Shown here one piece after another: positions 7,914-18,319 of a stretch of 50,391 nucleotides of DNA; the first letter of the stretch is position 1; each line of letters opens with the position of its first letter. The translations under genes were made by a program, and so were the position numbers. The DNA lies in contig JAEVZU010000262.1 in the NCBI GenBank assembly GCA_023392075.1, positions 1-50,391 of the forward strand, read 5' to 3'. The notes beneath the pieces are model-generated. The model ran no database searches, was not told where the DNA came from, and saw only the letters and a list, made by a program, of their open reading frames with translations. The DNA comes from Bacillota bacterium (GTDB lineage Bacteria > Bacillota > Clostridia > Acetivibrionales > DSM-1351).

Positions 7914-9065
7914 CTATCTGCCGGTGTACATACTTATGAGAAAATAGCCTAAAGCCGTTAAAGCAAGAATACCTGCAGTCAGCAAGGCTATTTTCCACGG
8001 TGATAACGGCGACTTTCCGTCAACCCTGCCGGTTTGTCCATTAATCATATAACCGTAATTCTTATCCTTGTATTTAAAAGAGGAAAACCACAGCGGAAGC
8101 AGAATGTGTTTGTATTTTTTATTGCTGTAGGCTGTTTTAAACCTTAAATTACTTATTTCATCAGCATTGATCTGTGTCTCTATACCTCTGGCTATAAAGC
8201 CGGAGAGCCGTTCCTTCGCCGTTTCCCAGCCGGTTTTAAGATCCACCGAATAGCGCTCGGCCTTAAAGCCGGAAAGGAATTCGGCCTTATATGGAGTCAG
8301 TTCCTCCATATTGTAGGGAAGGATATGAGAGTACATATTATCATCAATATGTACTGAGGAGTCCACTACATAGTTTCTGAAGTCTTCAGCATACTGGCCC
8401 GATACGGGATACCAGCGGGTACGCATTTCCTGGTGAGCCACCTGTTCGGTCTTACCGTCCCTGACTTCCGTTCTGTATACGGTGACCCAGTAATGTTCTC
8501 CGGCCATAGCCGTATAAAAGGAGCTTGTATCTGCATCAAAGGACCAGCAGGGAACATACATGCCGGTAAGCTGTACATGCTGGCTGTTAACACCCTTTCT
8601 GAGCTTTGACGGCGCCAGCCATTTTCCCCTCAGCCACTTTTTATACAGGCCGGCGGCAGCTTCGGAATTTATTTTAAAGGGAATGATGCTCTCGGGCATT
8701 ATTCCTGTGGTAATTATTTCCTCCTGTATGTTGCTGTTGCCGCAGAAAGGACACCTGTCAGCCACTATGAAAGCATCAAACACTGTTTCGGCACCGCAGT
8801 TTTTACACTTCACGGCGTGGCTTTTTTCACCCCAGACCTGCGGCTCCAGTTCATGGTCATTGTCAAACCCGTAAGCAGTGGCATGCTGGCGGGTATCCTC
8901 CATACTGATTACATGCTTGCAGTATTCACATTTCAGGTTCTGGGACTCAGGGTCAAAAACCATTACCCCGCCGCAGGAGGGACATTTAAAAGAGGTGGCC
9001 GATGTTTGGGGCACACCTTCCTGATTTATCCGTGAGCCGGACTTGTCGGTATTTAATTCGCTCAT
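7914..9065 (-). CDS. Zinc-ribbon membrane protein, partner of SPFH protein (YdjG-like)
   Basis: A 383-residue protein. Residues 27-50 hold a TFIIB-type zinc ribbon (CPSCGG...CEYC), and residues 86-110 a second CxxC pair set (CKNCGAE...CPFCGN). A central domain follows (IIPFKINSEAAAGLYKKWLR, then GMYVPCWSFDADTSS). One transmembrane helix near the C-terminus (ALLTAGILALTALGYFLI) leaves a short tail. This resembles proteins paired with SPFH proteins in Firmicutes, such as the B. subtilis YdjG/YdjI set. The start ATG has GAGGTCAC upstream. It lies 79 bases downstream of the SPFH gene, likely co-transcribed; role probably in membrane-stress organisation, by family inference. Confidence 0.8.
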   Translation of the reverse strand: MSELNTDKSGSRINQEGVPQTSATSFKCPSCGGVMVFDPESQNLKCEYCKHVISMEDTRQHATAYGFDNDHELEPQVWGEKSHAVKCKNCGAETVFDAFIVADRCPFCGNSNIQEEIITTGIMPESIIPFKINSEAAAGLYKKWLRGKWLAPSKLRKGVNSQHVQLTGMYVPCWSFDADTSSFYTAMAGEHYWVTVYRTEVRDGKTEQVAHQEMRTRWYPVSGQYAEDFRNYVVDSSVHIDDNMYSHILPYNMEELTPYKAEFLSGFKAERYSVDLKTGWETAKERLSGFIARGIETQINADEISNLRFKTAYSNKKYKHILLPLWFSSFKYKDKNYGYMINGQTGRVDGKSPLSPWKIALLTAGILALTALGYFLISMYTGR

Positions 9066-9144
9066 ATATGTGACCTCGTATTTGTAAAGTCCCGGATGCA
9101 GTTATTCCTGAAGTGAATTTCCTGATCCGGGAGGAGCTGTATAT

Positions 9145-10221
9145 CTATTGCTGCTTCTGACCGCATTCGGGACAGAACTTGCTGCCGTCCGGCAGCTCAT
9201 TTCCGCAGCCCGTGCATTTAATGACGGCTGGTGATACCTTGTTTCCACACTCTATGCAGAATTTGGCCTGTGCCCCTAGCTGAGCACCGCAGGCAGAGCA
9301 TTTTATGGTGCCGGGCTCCTGTGCGGGTGCGGCTGCTTTTGGTTCAGCAGGCTTTTGCTGGCCGGCTGAAAAGGCTTCGGCAAATATGCTGCCCAGCCCC
9401 ATTCCTGCTCCAAGCCCCACTCCTGCACCGGCAGCTCCCCCGGAATTTTGGGCGGCATCCCTTATGGATTCGGCTGCCTGATATTTTGTGTATTGATTCA
9501 GACTATCACCTATGATACCCATGGAGGTGCGCTTATCGAGTACTTTTTCTACCTCCTCGGGGAGAGAAATGTTTTCAATAACAAGTGACGACAGGGTCAG
9601 GCCCAGCTCTGCAAAGGCGTTATCCAGCTTGTTCCTGGACATTGCTGCGATTTCGTCATATTTTGAAGCCAGGTCCAGGGCAGGAACAGCCGCCTCTGCC
9701 AGAAGATCGGAAATACCTGAAACAATCTTGCTTTTAAGCTGTCCTGTGATCCCTTCGACAGTAAACAAACTTGCAGTTCCAAAAACTTCTCTCAGGAAAA
9801 CAGATGGGTCAGCTACTTTGAAGGAGTAAGTTCCGAACATTCTTATACGGAGCATTCCGAATTCCGCATCTCTCATCATTACAGGATTTGTAGTCCCCCA
9901 TTTGCAGGTTGTAAACTGTTTGGTATTAACAAAGTATACCTCTGATTTGAAGGGGGAATTAAAACTGTACTTCCAGGACTTAAGTTTGGTCATTACGGGT
10001 AGATTCCTGGTATCGAGAGTATAGCTTCCGGGGGTAAAAACATCCGTAAGCTGACCTTCGTCAACAAAAACTGCCATCTGTGACTCTCTGACAGTGAGTT
10101 GAGCCCCCATTTTAATTTCCTTATTTTCAACAGGGAACCGATATACCATAACATTTGAGCTGTTATCGGTCCATTCTATTACTTCTATAAATTGAGACTT
10201 GATGAAATCAAATAAACCCAT
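9145..10221 (-). CDS. SPFH-domain protein with two C-terminal zinc ribbons (YdjI-like)
   Basis: A 358-residue protein. Residues 1-240 form the SPFH/virion-core-like domain (MGLFDFIKSQFIEVIEW, then VNTKQFTTCKWGTTNPV, FGTYSFKV and ALDLASKYDEIAAMSRNKLD). A Gly/Ala-rich linker follows (AAGAGVGLGAGMGLGS), then two zinc ribbons, CSACGA...CIECGN and CTGCGN...CPECGQ. SPFH proteins oligomerise at membranes; in B. subtilis the related YdjI is part of a SigW-controlled envelope-stress operon. The ATG at 10221 has GGAGGTAACC upstream. The zinc-ribbon membrane protein directly downstream is the expected partner. Confidence 0.85.
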   Translation of the reverse strand: MGLFDFIKSQFIEVIEWTDNSSNVMVYRFPVENKEIKMGAQLTVRESQMAVFVDEGQLTDVFTPGSYTLDTRNLPVMTKLKSWKYSFNSPFKSEVYFVNTKQFTTCKWGTTNPVMMRDAEFGMLRIRMFGTYSFKVADPSVFLREVFGTASLFTVEGITGQLKSKIVSGISDLLAEAAVPALDLASKYDEIAAMSRNKLDNAFAELGLTLSSLVIENISLPEEVEKVLDKRTSMGIIGDSLNQYTKYQAAESIRDAAQNSGGAAGAGVGLGAGMGLGSIFAEAFSAGQQKPAEPKAAAPAQEPGTIKCSACGAQLGAQAKFCIECGNKVSPAVIKCTGCGNELPDGSKFCPECGQKQQ

Positions 10222-10564
10222 GGTTACCTCCGGATATTTAATTAATTCAAAATCAGTGTTTCTTTACCCTTATACTTTATCATAAATTCTTTTATTTGTG
10301 ATATTTAACGGAGAATTTAACGTTTTGTGCCGGTTTTAATTTATGGTTGTTTGGGTAAAAAATGGTGTACGCGTTAATTTTAAGGAAATCCGTGGAAATT
10401 ATTCTACCGTTGTTCTATAATTGAATATAAATGATTTCTCAAACATATATATGCAAGTTTTTTCAGAAAAAATGAGAAACTAATAACTGAGTTTGTGAAA
10501 AGGGATTTAAATTTTGGCGTATGTAATACAACGCAGTAAATTAATAACGACGGAGGTAGAAAAT
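10222..10564. promoter_or_regulatory. Divergent promoter region between the SPFH gene and pepF
   Basis: A 343-base AT-rich intergenic region with both flanking genes reading outward. No strong ORF; no promoter could be assigned with certainty. Confidence 0.4.
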
Positions 10565-12370
10565 ATGGCTTCAAACAAAGCGTTACCAAAGAGACAGGAT
10601 ATGGACTCCAAATTCAAATGGAAGCTGGAGGATATTTATAGCGACAGCTCCTTATGGGAGGAGGACTTCAAAAAGGTAAAGGAATTGGCGGAGCAGATAA
10701 AGGGCCTGCAGGGCAAGCTGGCAGAGAGTGCAAAAAAGCTGCTGGAATGCTTCAAAAAAAGTGATGAATTGTTATCGCTGAATGACAAGGTGTTTGTATA
10801 TGCCAGAATGAAGAGGGATGAAAATAACGGGGATGCAACCTATCAGGCTCTGACCGAGAGAGCGTCCTCACTGGCAACCGAGGTTTTTGCGGCTATTTCC
10901 TATATAGTGCCCGAAATGCTCAGTATTCCCGAGGAGACGCTGCTTTCATATGTAAACTCCGATAAGGAACTGTCTGTCTACATGTTCTCAATTAAAGAAA
11001 ATTTAAGGCAGAAGGAGCATATTCTATCCGAAAAGGAAGAACAGATACTGGCCATGTCGGCTGAAATATCCGATACCGCCGGAGATGTGTTTACAATGTT
11101 CAATAACGCCGACATCAAATTCCCCTACATAAAGGATGAAGAGGGGGAAGAGATTGAGGTAACCAAAGGAAGATATATCGCATTTTTGGAGAGCAAGGAC
11201 AGAAGGGTGAGAAAGGACGCTTTTGAGGCTGTTTACAGTTCCTATAAAAAGATGAAGAATACATTGGCTGCTTCTCTTACAGGCAATGTCAAGAAGAACA
11301 GGTTCTATTCACTCGTACGCAAATATCCCTCTGCATTGGAGGCTTCACTGGACAATGACAATATTTCAGTGGATGTTTATACAACGCTTATAGATACAGT
11401 CAACAGGAATTTGCCCTTGCTGGACAGATACCTGAAACTGCGTAAGAAGGTCCTGAAGCTTGACGAACTTCACATGTATGATCTATATGTTCCCATGGTT
11501 GAGGAATTTGACAAAAAGATACCCTATGAAGAAGCCAGAACAATAGTAGCTGAGGCTTTGAAGCCTTTGGGAGAAGAATATGCAGGATATCTGCAAAAGG
11601 GAATGAACTCCGCATGGATAGACGTGTATGAAAATGAGGGTAAGACCAGCGGCGCGTATGCATGGGGTGCTTACAAGACCCATCCGTATGTTCTGCTCAA
11701 CTACCAGGATAAAATAAATGATGTATTTACGCTTGCACACGAAATGGGGCATGCACTGCACTCCTACTATACCAATATGACCCAGCCCTATGTGTATTCT
11801 GAGTACAAAATATTTGTAGCAGAGGTGGCTTCAACGGTAAATGAATCTCTTCTTATGAGATACCTGCTGCCCAGAGCTTCAGGCAAACAGGAAAAGGCTT
11901 ATTTACTGAACCACTACCTGGAGGAATTCAGAGGAACAGTATTCAGACAGGTAATGTTTGCGGAGTTTGAAAAAATCATACATGAAAAGGTTGAACAGGG
12001 AGAGGCTCTGAATGCACAGGAGCTCAGCGACATTTACTACGGCCTCAACAAAAAATATTTCGGTGAAGCTGTAACCATTGACGAGGATATAGCAATGGAA
12101 TGGTCCAGGATACCTCATTTCTACAGCAGCTTCTATGTATATAAATATGCTACGGGTTTCTCCTCAGCGACAGCCATAGCAGAAAAGATCCTTACAGAAG
12201 GAAAGCCGGCGGTTGACAGGTATCTGCAATTCCTGAAGAGCGGCGGATCAAATTACCCCCTGGAGCTGTTAAAGATTGCCGGCGTGGATCTTTCAACTCC
12301 GCAGCCTATTCAGGATGCGTTGAATGTGTTTGAAAAGACGCTGGATGAACTGGAAGAACTCTTAAAATAA
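10565..12370 (+). CDS. pepF: Oligoendopeptidase F (M3 family)
   Basis: A 601-residue cytosolic zinc metallopeptidase. The catalytic HEMGH is at residues 392-396 within LAHEMGHALHSYYT, with a distal acidic ligand expected about 25 residues later in EVASTVNE. N-terminal DSKFKWKLEDIYSDSSLWEED, plus LLNYQDKINDVFTLAHE, are typical of PepF. It cleaves medium-sized peptides. The ATG at 10565 follows GGAGG at the right distance; the frame upstream to 10514 has no ribosome site. The M29 aminopeptidase follows 74 bases downstream, suggesting a peptide-degradation operon. Confidence 0.95.
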   Translation: MASNKALPKRQDMDSKFKWKLEDIYSDSSLWEEDFKKVKELAEQIKGLQGKLAESAKKLLECFKKSDELLSLNDKVFVYARMKRDENNGDATYQALTERASSLATEVFAAISYIVPEMLSIPEETLLSYVNSDKELSVYMFSIKENLRQKEHILSEKEEQILAMSAEISDTAGDVFTMFNNADIKFPYIKDEEGEEIEVTKGRYIAFLESKDRRVRKDAFEAVYSSYKKMKNTLAASLTGNVKKNRFYSLVRKYPSALEASLDNDNISVDVYTTLIDTVNRNLPLLDRYLKLRKKVLKLDELHMYDLYVPMVEEFDKKIPYEEARTIVAEALKPLGEEYAGYLQKGMNSAWIDVYENEGKTSGAYAWGAYKTHPYVLLNYQDKINDVFTLAHEMGHALHSYYTNMTQPYVYSEYKIFVAEVASTVNESLLMRYLLPRASGKQEKAYLLNHYLEEFRGTVFRQVMFAEFEKIIHEKVEQGEALNAQELSDIYYGLNKKYFGEAVTIDEDIAMEWSRIPHFYSSFYVYKYATGFSSATAIAEKILTEGKPAVDRYLQFLKSGGSNYPLELLKIAGVDLSTPQPIQDALNVFEKTLDELEELLK

Positions 12371-12444
12371 CAGGCAATGGATTACTAGCATCAAAATAGA
12401 TTGATAAATACCTAAAAATTTTAATATTTATTGGAGGAAAGGTT

Positions 12445-13560
12445 ATGAAAGATCCGCGTATAGAAAAACTTGCAGAGAATCTTATAAATTACTCCTGTGA
12501 ATTAAAACCCGGAGAAAAGATTCTGATTGAAAATATAGGTAATGAAGTACCACTGTCAAGAGCCCTGATTCGTGAGGCTTACAAGGTTGGCGGGATACCA
12601 TACCTCACTGTCAAGAACCCTGAGCTGGAGAGAGTGCTTCTGGAGCAGTGCACCGAGGAACAGATGAAGGATATGGCCAGATACGAGCTGGCACGCATGA
12701 AGGACATGGATGCATATATCGGAATCAGATCCGGTGATAATGTCAGTGAAAAAGGGACTGTTCCATCCGAAAAGATGAAAATTTATATGTCACTCTTTAA
12801 TAAGCCGGTCCATTCCGAACAGAGAGTAAACCATACCAGATGGGTCGTTATGAGATATCCCAGTCATTCAATGGCGCAGCTGGCCAATATGCCCACAGAA
12901 TACTTCGAGGATTTCTATTTTAATGTCTGCAATCTGGATTACAGGAAGATGTCCGTCGCAATGGACCCATTGGTAAAAATGATGGAATCCACAGACAGGG
13001 TAAGAATCACAGGCAAGGGTACAGATCTGACCTTCTCAATTAAAGGTATCCCCGCAATAAAATGTGACGGAAAACTGAATATTCCTGACGGGGAAGTATA
13101 TACGGCACCGGTAAGGGATTCGGTTAATGGAGTTATAACCTATAACTGCCCTGCCGTATACCAGGGAGTAACCTTTGAGAATATATGCTTTGAGTTCAGG
13201 GACGGCAGAATAACCAAGGCAACAGCAAATAATACCGAACGCGTTAATGAAATACTTGATACTGACGAAGCTGCCAGATATGTCGGTGAGTTTGCAATAG
13301 GGGTGAATCCGTACATTGAAACACCCATGAAGGATACTCTCTTTGATGAAAAGATAAGAGGCAGCATACACTTTACTCCCGGCAGCTGCTATGAAGATGC
13401 GCCAAACGGAAATAAATCTTCCATTCACTGGGATCTGGTATTTATTCAGAGACCGGAATACGGCGGAGGAGAGATCTGGTTTGACGACAGGCTCATCAGG
13501 AAGGACGGACTCTTTGTACCCGAAGAATTACAGGGGCTTAATCCCGAAAAGCTGAAATAA
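12445..13560 (+). CDS. Aminopeptidase, M29 family
   Basis: A 371-residue protein with the M29 (AmpS/AmpT, thermophilic aminopeptidase) pattern. The probable metal ligands are E217 (DGEVYTAP), E282 (VGEFAIGVNP), H309 (GSIHFTPG), H328 and D330 (SSIHWDLV). It removes N-terminal residues from peptides in the cytosol using two metal ions. GGAGGAAAGG precedes the ATG. Cotranscription with pepF is likely. Confidence 0.92.
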   Translation: MKDPRIEKLAENLINYSCELKPGEKILIENIGNEVPLSRALIREAYKVGGIPYLTVKNPELERVLLEQCTEEQMKDMARYELARMKDMDAYIGIRSGDNVSEKGTVPSEKMKIYMSLFNKPVHSEQRVNHTRWVVMRYPSHSMAQLANMPTEYFEDFYFNVCNLDYRKMSVAMDPLVKMMESTDRVRITGKGTDLTFSIKGIPAIKCDGKLNIPDGEVYTAPVRDSVNGVITYNCPAVYQGVTFENICFEFRDGRITKATANNTERVNEILDTDEAARYVGEFAIGVNPYIETPMKDTLFDEKIRGSIHFTPGSCYEDAPNGNKSSIHWDLVFIQRPEYGGGEIWFDDRLIRKDGLFVPEELQGLNPEKLK

Positions 13561-13571
13561 GCAGGCCTTTT

Positions 13572-16500
13572 TCAATTAATTTCAAACAGCTCCGTCAGCT
13601 CCTGCTGCGTCATTTTGGTAAGAAGGGTTTCTCCGGACTGGATTACGGCATCCACCAGCTGTTTTTTCCTTTCCTTGAGATTCAGGATCTTTTCCTCAAT
13701 GGTACCGTGGGTGACCAGCTTCATGACATGAACCGTTTTTGTCTGGCCTATCCTGTACGCGCGGTCGGTTGCCTGATCCTCCACTGCGGGATTCCACCAG
13801 GGGTCGTAATGAATAACGGTATCGGCGCCGGTGAGGTTCAGCCCTGTTCCGCCGGACTTGAGCGAAAGCAGAAATATATCGCCTTCTCCGCTGTTGAAGC
13901 TGCGCACAAGCTTCATTCTTTCATCAGCCGGAGTTGTTCCGTCAAGGTAAAGGTAGTTGATTCCTGCTTCCTCAAGCCAGCCCCGGATTATACCAAGCAT
14001 TGATGTAAACTGGGAGAAAAGCAGTATTCTGTGACCGGCTGTAAGGGAATCCTCCACTACCTCCATAAGCAGCTGAAGCTTTCCGCTGTCACCCTCATAG
14101 TCTTCTACAAACAAAGATGGGTGACAGCACAGCTGACGTAATCTTGTGAGAATCGAGAGAATTTTGATCTGGCTTTTTTCAAAGCCCTTTTCTTTGATCT
14201 CACTGAACAATTCACCCTTAGCCTCTTCAAGATATGCGACATAAAGTTTCTTCTGCTCCTGGGTAAGTTCTGCTTCAATAACATGCTCGATTTTCTCAGG
14301 CAGCTCCTTTAGAACATCCTGCTTCAATCTTCTTAGGATAAAAGGCCGGATCTGCCTGCCAAGGCTTGAAAGAGATGAGGTATCCCCTTTGGATATGGGA
14401 GTCTCATATTTTTCTGCAAATTTTGAATGTGAACACAGATAGCCGGGAAGTATAAAATCAAATACCGACCACAGTTCGGTGAGATTATTCTCCATGGGTG
14501 TGCCGGTAAGGGCCAGTCTGTGTTCCGATGCTATCTGCTTTACAGCTTTTGATGCCTGTGAAAGGGGATTCTTTATGTGCTGAGCCTCATCCAGAATACA
14601 ATATCTGAAATTATAGGGCGCATAGTCATCTATATCCCTCCTGATCAAAGCATACGAGGTTACCACAAGATCTGATCCTATCCCTTGCCGTATCAACTCC
14701 TGGCGTTCGGTTTTATTACCCACGACGGCAGTTACAGACATATCCGGGGCAAACTTGTGAACTTCCGAGCACCAGTTGTATATTAACGAAGTGGGAACTA
14801 TAACAATAGACGGACGGCTGCCTGACGATTGCTTGTCAAATTCCAGCAGGGTAATAACCTGAAGTGTTTTGCCAAGTCCCATATCATCGGCCAGTATCCC
14901 GCCCAGTCCATAATGAGAGAGCGTTTTCATCCATTTGAAACCAAGTTTCTGGTAATCTCTTAACGTTCCTTTGATACTTCTGGGTATTTTGTATTCTGTT
15001 TCAGCGGGGTCCTGAATATCATGAATGAGGTCCTTCACGGCTGTATTGCGCTCAAAAAATTTCATCCCGCTCTCTTTAAGCATATTATCTATGTATAGTG
15101 CCCTGTATTTGGGCAGCTTTATAAATTCTCCTTCAATGTCGGAGGAACTCAGATCCAGCTGCTCCAAAATCTCAGCCATATTCAGCAGACTTTCCGCTTC
15201 AAGAGGCAGAAAAGCGCCATCCTTCAGGCGGAAATACTTTTTTTTCTGCCTGATACTGTCAAAAATGTTTGGCAGTTCCTCCCGTTCAACACCCTCAATA
15301 TTGAAATTGAATTCCAGAAAGCCGTTCAAACTGTTTAATCTCAGAAAGCCTGAGAAAGAAAGCTGCTTCTTAAAGCTCATGGCTTTAAAGCTTTCCGAAT
15401 AATATACCTGTGCATGCTCCTGAAGCTTGGGTATGACATAATTTACGAAATCAAATATTTTTTCCTCTTCATCCAGGTAGATTCTGTTGCTGCTGACTTT
15501 GCAATCTGTCTCGGCAAGAACGTCCAATATATTACTCTCGGCCTCAAGATTTCTTATGAGGATCTTATCAAAAGAGGGCTTGGCTCTGTCGGCAGAAAAG
15601 GGATTTATAACCCGGTCTCCGTATTTAAATTTCACGTCGGCCGTTATAATATATTCAAACCTGTCAAGATAAATTTCCGGCTCAAATTCGGGCCTTTCCA
15701 CCAATGCCTGGAGTTCTTCGTCAATTAATACTTTTCCTGTTTTTTCAATGAAAGGTAGAATCTCGGTAAACAGGCGCTCTTTATCGTTGTCCAGAAAGCT
15801 GATCCTGTTATTGTTTTCTTTTTGCACATATTGAATAAACGGCTTGAGATATTCCTTTTGGTACTGCGAAACCTTACAGATACTATTTTTATATAGAAAA
15901 TATTCACAATCTGAAGTGGCCATGTGAAGAGGATATTTTGTATCAATGCCCAGATCCACAGTGCTGGCATTTTTAGTTAACGTAAAGTCAACAGGTATGT
16001 CCCGGACCTGGATCACAACATTTTCCAAGGTTTGCCCGTCTGTTATTACATTGAAGGAAAGAGGGGACAGCAGTTCCAACAATCTCTTAAGAGCTCCGTC
16101 GGATAAAAATATTTCCTTGTCCCTGAAAATGCTTTGCTTTTTTATGTCACCGGTCAGATAATCTATAAGATTTTCATTTTGCCACATTTCCGACAGGTAA
16201 GAAATAATGGCCAGGTCTTTCTCTGCAAAATTATAAATAGCGGGGTCAAAGGAAAAACCTTTTCCATAGACCAGCTCTTTATCATTTTTGAAGCATTCCA
16301 GCAGTTCGCCTACATTTCTGACAATATACAGTCTATCTGTACCTATCCGCAGTGTCAGTGCCGCCGCAGGCCCTCTTTTTATATTGGAAACCTTTGTTTT
16401 AAGCAGCTCCAGGGTGTATTCAACCTTTATGGCCGTTTTCATATTTCCTGTTTTATTGTTGAAAAACTCGAAGATTTCTTTTGCAGCTTTTTTCTGAGAG

Positions 16501-16808
16501 GCAGAATTAAAGAACCCTTGCTCATCCTTTGACTTAATAAGCAGCAAAACTGCAGTGATATGCTTGCAGCAGTTTTCAGTCCGCGTGTTGTCGGTACAGG
16601 TACAGGAATAATCCTTTATCCGGCCTTCTTTGCCGAATTGGATTTGCACGTTATATGGACGGGTGCCTATAACCGTTGCATCGAAAAGCATAAGCTCTTC
16701 ATTAAAGGAGACGGATTTTACTCTGTTTGAACTATAATATTCCATACCCTTTTTAAATTTCATAGGGGTAGAGAGGTAGTATATACTGTCTTTTGAAATT
16801 TGAAACAT
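13572..16808 (-). CDS. SWIM/SNF2-type DEAD/DEAH helicase
   Basis: A 1078-residue protein. Residues 55-95 carry a SWIM-type zinc finger (CTCTDN...CCKH). A long middle domain is typical of bacterial SNF2 proteins. The SNF2 ATPase begins near residue 620, with Walker A DDMGLGKTLQ about 640, VTSYALIRRD, Walker B DEAQHIKN near 737 and LTGTPMENNLTELWS. The C-terminal helicase lobe shows FSQFTSMLGIIRGWL, FLLSLKSGGTGLNLTGAD and DRAYRIGQTK. These proteins translocate on DNA and are implicated in transcription recycling or repair. Start ATG at 16808 follows GGAGTAA. It converges with the aminopeptidase with an 11-base gap. Confidence 0.95.
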   Translation of the reverse strand: MFQISKDSIYYLSTPMKFKKGMEYYSSNRVKSVSFNEELMLFDATVIGTRPYNVQIQFGKEGRIKDYSCTCTDNTRTENCCKHITAVLLLIKSKDEQGFFNSASQKKAAKEIFEFFNNKTGNMKTAIKVEYTLELLKTKVSNIKRGPAAALTLRIGTDRLYIVRNVGELLECFKNDKELVYGKGFSFDPAIYNFAEKDLAIISYLSEMWQNENLIDYLTGDIKKQSIFRDKEIFLSDGALKRLLELLSPLSFNVITDGQTLENVVIQVRDIPVDFTLTKNASTVDLGIDTKYPLHMATSDCEYFLYKNSICKVSQYQKEYLKPFIQYVQKENNNRISFLDNDKERLFTEILPFIEKTGKVLIDEELQALVERPEFEPEIYLDRFEYIITADVKFKYGDRVINPFSADRAKPSFDKILIRNLEAESNILDVLAETDCKVSSNRIYLDEEEKIFDFVNYVIPKLQEHAQVYYSESFKAMSFKKQLSFSGFLRLNSLNGFLEFNFNIEGVEREELPNIFDSIRQKKKYFRLKDGAFLPLEAESLLNMAEILEQLDLSSSDIEGEFIKLPKYRALYIDNMLKESGMKFFERNTAVKDLIHDIQDPAETEYKIPRSIKGTLRDYQKLGFKWMKTLSHYGLGGILADDMGLGKTLQVITLLEFDKQSSGSRPSIVIVPTSLIYNWCSEVHKFAPDMSVTAVVGNKTERQELIRQGIGSDLVVTSYALIRRDIDDYAPYNFRYCILDEAQHIKNPLSQASKAVKQIASEHRLALTGTPMENNLTELWSVFDFILPGYLCSHSKFAEKYETPISKGDTSSLSSLGRQIRPFILRRLKQDVLKELPEKIEHVIEAELTQEQKKLYVAYLEEAKGELFSEIKEKGFEKSQIKILSILTRLRQLCCHPSLFVEDYEGDSGKLQLLMEVVEDSLTAGHRILLFSQFTSMLGIIRGWLEEAGINYLYLDGTTPADERMKLVRSFNSGEGDIFLLSLKSGGTGLNLTGADTVIHYDPWWNPAVEDQATDRAYRIGQTKTVHVMKLVTHGTIEEKILNLKERKKQLVDAVIQSGETLLTKMTQQELTELFEIN

Positions 16809-16960
16809 TCATTTACTCCATGGTCATTTTTTAGCTTATCATTTTATTATAACCAAATTTCATACTGATTACCATTATTTGATTATTGATTTTGTTGGTA
16901 CAGACCGCTAAGAGCAAAATAAATTCTGTAGTTGACCGTGGAATAACAGATTTGTACAGG

Positions 16961-18295
16961 TCAGACAACAGCCGGTTGGGTTTTTGCCGTACAGGAGATA
17001 AGAAATTCTGTCAATTCCTCGGTACTATTTATTTTTATGTCCCCGTTACAGCGTGCAAGTTCATTTTGTACGATGCTGAGTCCAAAGCCTCTTGTTTTGG
17101 AGGGATTGTCCTTTGTAGAATATCCGGCGTTGAATATTTTATTTCTATCCGATTCCGGTATAATGGGGCCGTTGTTTGAAATGGAGATAACATAACGTTC
17201 TCCCTGTATGTAGGTCTGAAGGTGAACGAATTTGTTTTCCTTTTCAATACTGTTCATAGCTTCAAAAGCGTTCTCTATTATATTGGAAATAATGGTAACA
17301 GCCATATCTTCCTCAAGATCTGCTGAAGACAAAGGTTCCTCAAAATCTGCTCTTATCTCGATACCTTTTCTAAAAGCATTGTTATACTTTACGTTGATAA
17401 TCGCATCTACAAAATCATTGCCTGAATTTATGGATATATTTTTTGTAGAGCTGTTGTTTGCAAAATTATTTATATAGTGCTTGATCCTGTCGATGGAATC
17501 GGATTTGTTAAGTGTGCAAAGGCCATAGATGGTATTCAGGTGATTTTTATATTCGTGGCGCTCCTTTGCTACCATTTCATTAAAATCAATCAACTGCCGG
17601 ATACTTTCCTTTTGCATTTCGTTTGCATACTGAAGCAGCTCAAGCTTTGAACCTTCCCTGAAGGCTGAAAACATGGCAACCATCAGAACTAAATAGATAA
17701 TAAAAGAAAACAGGTTAAAAAGGTATGCTTTTTGGGGCTGGCCGGATAGAAAAATATTAACGTATACGAAGAATATTAATACTGTAGATATTATAACCAG
17801 TATTTGTTTATATCTTGATTGGTAAGGATTGCTGTCATTCAGCCATGCCAGATTTACGGGTTTTTTATAAAAGATGAATAATCCAAGAAATTCAACTATC
17901 TTGCTAATAATACTGCATATTAATACATAAAGGTTATTTTGCAGCAGTTCGTTCATGGGAATATTGGTAACCAACAGGGCGAATATTGCTACAATTGTCT
18001 CAATAATAGTTACATAAGATGTAATTAAAAAAACTTTGATCAGGCTTTTGTATATTTTTCCATTATATATATAGTTTAATGCAGCAACGGTAAGAATCAA
18101 TATGATTACGGTATGAAAACCTGCAGGAATAAACAGTGATATCCAATAAGTATATATTGTATAAATTGTAATAAAAGATATGTATTTAAACTTCTCCTTG
18201 ATTATATTTTCCCTAAAACCGGATATCAAGGCAAATGCGTATAATATGATAAAACCCTCTATAACAGTAAATAAGACTTCACTGGCAGTAAACAA
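16961..18295 (-). CDS. AgrC-like sensor histidine kinase (GHKL type)
   Basis: A 444-residue protein. Residues 1-215 form six or seven transmembrane helices. A dimerisation helix with the phospho-acceptor sequence ERHEYKNHLNTIYGLC follows (His247 candidate), then an N-box ENAFEAMNS, and GFGLSIVQNELAR as G-box. This is the HPK10/AgrC architecture used for autoinducing peptides. The start is a TTG with AGGAGGGG nine bases upstream. It lies downstream of the AgrB and AgrD-like genes on the same strand. No cognate LytTR response regulator lies within or near the cassette, so the output partner must be elsewhere. Confidence 0.88.
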   Translation of the reverse strand: MFTASEVLFTVIEGFIILYAFALISGFRENIIKEKFKYISFITIYTIYTYWISLFIPAGFHTVIILILTVAALNYIYNGKIYKSLIKVFLITSYVTIIETIVAIFALLVTNIPMNELLQNNLYVLICSIISKIVEFLGLFIFYKKPVNLAWLNDSNPYQSRYKQILVIISTVLIFFVYVNIFLSGQPQKAYLFNLFSFIIYLVLMVAMFSAFREGSKLELLQYANEMQKESIRQLIDFNEMVAKERHEYKNHLNTIYGLCTLNKSDSIDRIKHYINNFANNSSTKNISINSGNDFVDAIINVKYNNAFRKGIEIRADFEEPLSSADLEEDMAVTIISNIIENAFEAMNSIEKENKFVHLQTYIQGERYVISISNNGPIIPESDRNKIFNAGYSTKDNPSKTRGFGLSIVQNELARCNGDIKINSTEELTEFLISCTAKTQPAVV

Positions 18296-18319
18296 TTCGG
18301 ATTACCCCTCCTGACATAG

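Noticed and set aside
8560..9035. Plus-strand ORFs over the zinc-ribbon gene
   Set aside because: Opposite-strand shadows of a gene with clear domains and a good ribosome site.
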